Source: an uncultured marine group I thaumarchaeote
Lineage (GTDB): Archaea; Thermoproteota; Nitrososphaeria; Nitrososphaerales; Nitrosopumilaceae
Direction: 5' to 3'
NCBI GenBank assembly: GCA_902578515.1
Contig: CACHDH010000003.1
Coordinates: forward strand, 1 to 38,497
Length of the DNA stretch: 38,497 nt
Shown: positions 35,626-38,497 of the stretch, in pieces
Numbering within the stretch: the stretch's first letter is position 1
Layout of the letters: every line of letters begins with the position of its first letter
Position numbers and translations under genes: made by a program
The notes under the pieces: generated by a model
Databases searched by the model: none
What the model was told of the DNA's origin: nothing
The model's input: only the letters and a program-made list of their open reading frames with translations

Positions 35626-36600
35626 TTGTTAGATGCAATTAAAGAAAATCCTTACTATTCACCCAGAATTAGGATGGCAATTGTTATGGCTAAAAGACTG
35701 AAGAGGGATGAACTTTTTGTAAAAGATTTAGAAAGTAAGCTTACTGTGGCAATAAGCGAAGAGCGCAAACAAAGTGAGGAAGAAAATAAAGAAAAATTTG
35801 AAGAATATCAAAAACAACAAGAAGAACGTAAACGAAAGCGTGAGATTGAAGAGGAAGAAGAAGAAAGAGAAAGAAAGGAACGTAAACGAAAGCGTGAGAT
35901 TGAAGAGGTAGAACGAAATGAAAATGCTCAGAAATCATCCATAAAAAAAAATTGGGATTTATTCTTTATTACTCATATAGATAATCTACCCCACATTACA
36001 AAAGATGGAATAGTGGCACCAAAAATTAGACCGAAATATTACAAAAAAATTGCTGACGAAAAATTAGCTAGCATCCGTAATGATAAAATTATTGCAAATA
36101 GTAGATTAGCAGCAGAATATGCTCATGTCTACTTTAGACCAGATAATGCAATGTTAACTGCTGTATTAACTCGCAAAGGTTTTAGACTAAACGAAATTGT
36201 AATAATTAGAATTAAAATCGACATAACTGAACATGAACTATACATGACTGATCGAAATGCGTATTATTATGATAGTAATGATCCTCGCTTTATTCCTTCG
36301 AACAGATATATGGAAATTATTCCCAGGATTGAATCGATGATCAAAGAAGATGGTTGGAATCAGAGTTGTGATGAAGAAATGAAAAAGAAATTTATGGCCG
36401 AATGTCATATTCTCTATAAATTTCCACTAGACTCTTTGAAAGCTATTTGTATAGCTGATAAACAGTCGATTAAAAATAGAGGATATAATTTTGCAGAGTT
36501 TTATGATAATGTAAAGAGCAAGATAAGTAGAGGGTCAATATTAACAGAAGAAAATATTGAAGAACGTAGAGAATTTTTCTTTAAAGGTAGATATGGCTAA
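35626..36600 (+). CDS. darT: DarT-like (DUF4433) DNA ADP-ribosyltransferase toxin with N-terminal charged coiled coil
   Basis: LFFITHIDNLPHITKDGIVAP, AHVYFRPDNAMLTAV, IKIDITEHELYMTDRNAYYYDSNDPRFIPS; followed by DarG. Exact start uncertain (TTG 35626). Confidence 0.82.
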   Translation: MLDAIKENPYYSPRIRMAIVMAKRLKRDELFVKDLESKLTVAISEERKQSEEENKEKFEEYQKQQEERKRKREIEEEEEERERKERKRKREIEEVERNENAQKSSIKKNWDLFFITHIDNLPHITKDGIVAPKIRPKYYKKIADEKLASIRNDKIIANSRLAAEYAHVYFRPDNAMLTAVLTRKGFRLNEIVIIRIKIDITEHELYMTDRNAYYYDSNDPRFIPSNRYMEIIPRIESMIKEDGWNQSCDEEMKKKFMAECHILYKFPLDSLKAICIADKQSIKNRGYNFAEFYDNVKSKISRGSILTEENIEERREFFFKGRYG

Positions 36601-37141
36601 TTCACATATTTCCCTAGAAGATAGTAATATTTTCTTTACAAATCTTCAAACTATCATCATTACCGTAAACTGTGTAGGGATAATGGGTAAGGGTATAGCA
36701 CTTCAAGCAAAGGATCTTTTTCCTGACGCTTTTTTGTATTATAAAGATCTGTGTGATAAAGACAAAATGAATATGGGAACACCTGTTCTTTATGATAAAC
36801 CATCAAAGACTCTTCAGACTACTGATAAAGAATACAAAAAATTACTTCTCTTTCCAACAAAACAACATTGGAAAAAGCCTGGAGACATTGTTAGTATTGA
36901 AAAAGGATTACAATGGTTGGTAGATAATTATGAGAAGTGTGGAATAAAGTCACTTGCTACTCCAGCTCTTGGCTGTGGTAATGGTGGATTAAATTGGAAA
37001 GATATTGGACCTTTACTTTACAAATATCTTGGAATGATGAATATTCCTGTGGAGATATACTTGCCCAAACAAAGTATACCTGAAAAGTACCTTGCTGAGG
37101 AATTTTTACTAACTGAACCGCCTAAAATTACTGATTATTAG
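36593..37141 (+). CDS. darG: DarG-like macrodomain antitoxin
   Basis: Track ORF 36557..37141; ATG 36593 (MANSHISLED) overlaps the darT stop by 8 nt. ITVNCVGIMGKGIALQAKDLFPDAFLYYKDLCD...LFPTKQHWKKPGDIVSIEKGLQWLV...LATPALGCGNGGLNWKDI. Confidence 0.88.
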   Translation: MANSHISLEDSNIFFTNLQTIIITVNCVGIMGKGIALQAKDLFPDAFLYYKDLCDKDKMNMGTPVLYDKPSKTLQTTDKEYKKLLLFPTKQHWKKPGDIVSIEKGLQWLVDNYEKCGIKSLATPALGCGNGGLNWKDIGPLLYKYLGMMNIPVEIYLPKQSIPEKYLAEEFLLTEPPKITDY

Positions 37142-37148
37142 GGCGTCA

Positions 37149-37940
37149 CTACCCAATCTTAATCTTGTATTTTTTTAAATCTTTTCTTAGCCGCCTTACA
37201 GAATTTCCAATGGTTTGAGGGTTCATCAAAGTAATCTCTGCAAGTTGTTTCTGTGTAATAGCATTGACATCACTTTCAGATACCAGATACAATGCTGCAG
37301 CAGCTATGCCAGTAGGATTTGAACCTGTCTCGGAACTAGGAATACGATTAAGAATTTTGATTGCTTTTCGTGAGAAAAACTCTGGCATGCTGGCCTTTGA
37401 GGCTACATATCGAACCTTTTTGTCAGCCTTGTCTAAAGGCAGACTAATCTTATGCAGTTTACAAATCTGATTAAAAATATCAATGAGTTTGTCTCTTTTG
37501 ACATTGGTTAATTCTGCAATAATGGTGGGTGACGAAGGTATTTCTTGTTCTCGGCATGCAATGTGAAGGCATGCAGCAACAAATGAGTTGGTATCTTTTC
37601 CTTTGAGTAGCTTTCTAGAATTCTTGAATAACTCCTCTGTTCTGGAGGAGATTATTTTTTGTGAGCTAACTTTTTCTGTATATACCTCTATCAATTTCTT
37701 CGCAATGACCAGTATTTTATCAAAACCTGCAAGAAATTTGGTATTTGGTGCTACCTTTTTGAATCCACTTCCCTGCTTTCCAACGGTTCCACCTAATCCA
37801 TAGTCACCTTTTTCAGCGGAATAACCAACTTCTGATGTGACCTTCTTCCATAATCCACATTTAGAGCAGGATTTTTCTCCAACAATATCGTAAACCCATT
37901 TATGATTTCCACCAACTTGGCAAGTGTCCTTTGAATCCAT
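37149..37940 (-). CDS. tfb: Transcription initiation factor IIB (TFB) paralog
   Basis: Zinc-ribbon-like N-terminus HKWVYDIVGEKSCSKCGLWKKV and two cyclin-like repeats (FVAACLHIACREQEIPSSPTIIAELTNVKRDKL; GIAAAALYLVSESDVNAITQKQLAEITLMNPQTIGNSVRRL). Confidence 0.88.
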   Translation of the reverse strand: MDSKDTCQVGGNHKWVYDIVGEKSCSKCGLWKKVTSEVGYSAEKGDYGLGGTVGKQGSGFKKVAPNTKFLAGFDKILVIAKKLIEVYTEKVSSQKIISSRTEELFKNSRKLLKGKDTNSFVAACLHIACREQEIPSSPTIIAELTNVKRDKLIDIFNQICKLHKISLPLDKADKKVRYVASKASMPEFFSRKAIKILNRIPSSETGSNPTGIAAAALYLVSESDVNAITQKQLAEITLMNPQTIGNSVRRLRKDLKKYKIKIG

Positions 37941-37944
37941 CTAG

Positions 37945-38205
37945 TTACAAGTCTTCGTAGTCCAAGTCTTCATTATACTCTACCTCATCGAAATTATTAA
38001 CACGTTGTCTCTTTTCTCTTTCTTGCCTAAGTGATAGGTCAATATCTTCTCTTGTTATCTCGTCGTGGAGATTATAGTCCGATTCTTTTCTAACTCCTCC
38101 TATAATTCGATCTTCCGGAATATCTTTTGTATATCCTCTCGCTAGACAATTGCAACACAACAGAGTATCTGACACTACTCCACATCTGTAACAAACAGTA
38201 TACAT
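37945..38205 (-). CDS. Small zinc-ribbon hypothetical protein upstream of tfb
   Basis: 86 aa; YTVCYRCGVVSDTLLCCNCLARGYTKDIPEDRI; 4 nt before the tfb start. Confidence 0.55.
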   Translation of the reverse strand: MYTVCYRCGVVSDTLLCCNCLARGYTKDIPEDRIIGGVRKESDYNLHDEITREDIDLSLRQEREKRQRVNNFDEVEYNEDLDYEDL

Positions 38206-38293
38206 GTTACTTCTAAAGATCTATTTTCTAAATAAGATTTTATGATAGTAGGTCATTTGTCTTCAATGAACATCTTGTTTGCGTTTATCCTGG

Positions 38294-38497
38294 TCAGTAA
38301 AAATTGTTAAAACTTTTTCTAAGTTTTTTTTCTCGATCAGCACCAAAATGACCTTTTCTTCCAAAATCATCTCCTTTTTGTTCATCGGTCAGTTCATCAT
38401 GACAATCCCCGTGAACCATTGAAGTATTGAATTTGGTTGATGGGCCTCCCTCACTATATGGTACTTCATGGTGACATTCAGCATGATCCATATCTAA
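38294..38497 (-). CDS. HNH endonuclease-like protein (N-terminus beyond window)
   Basis: Frame open to the window edge: LDMDHAECHHEVPYSEGGPSTKFNTSMVHGDCHDELT matches the HNH pattern (DH...P.s.GG....N...vH.dCH). Confidence 0.65.
   Translation of the reverse strand, partial: LDMDHAECHHEVPYSEGGPSTKFNTSMVHGDCHDELTDEQKGDDFGRKGHFGADREKKLRKSFNNFY

Overview
The window is a low-GC archaeal chromosome segment, most consistent with an ammonia-oxidising Nitrososphaerota/Thaumarchaeota (Nitrosopumilus-like) genome. This assignment is inferred from S17e, the archaeal histone, TFB, RtcB, PDCD5 and a Cgi121 protein, not from a database search. Positions 1-17000 are mostly housekeeping: a MoaD/ThiS-like domain fused to KEOPS Cgi121 (partial), S17e, TatD, histone, tRNA-Cys, phosphoglucosamine/phosphomannomutase, ThiL, S11, a PDCD5-like protein, RtcB, an SDR, PurB, an asparagine-synthase-like ATPase, pterin dehydratase and ValRS. 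An AIPR-family abortive-infection gene sits directly behind tRNA-Cys. Positions 17000-38497 look like an accessory/defence island. It contains a DISARM-like locus (DrmA-type helicase, DUF1998 DrmB, PLD DrmC, beta-class DNA methyltransferase, a second PLD protein and a translationally coupled beta-CASP/MBL nuclease). Convergent to it is a DEAH helicase with an apparent PKD-fold insertion. A CARF-like (DUF6293-type) wHTH regulator lies among three copies of a 40-bp palindromic operator-promoter element. One copy drives a tightly coupled run of about ten tiny, mostly unrecognisable genes (zinc ribbons, membrane proteins, a HEAGH metalloprotease). A DarT/DarG toxin-antitoxin pair, an extra TFB and a partial HNH nuclease follow. 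The strongest candidates for something undescribed are the CARF/palindrome regulon with its mini-gene operon, and the expanded DISARM variant with the PKD-containing helicase.
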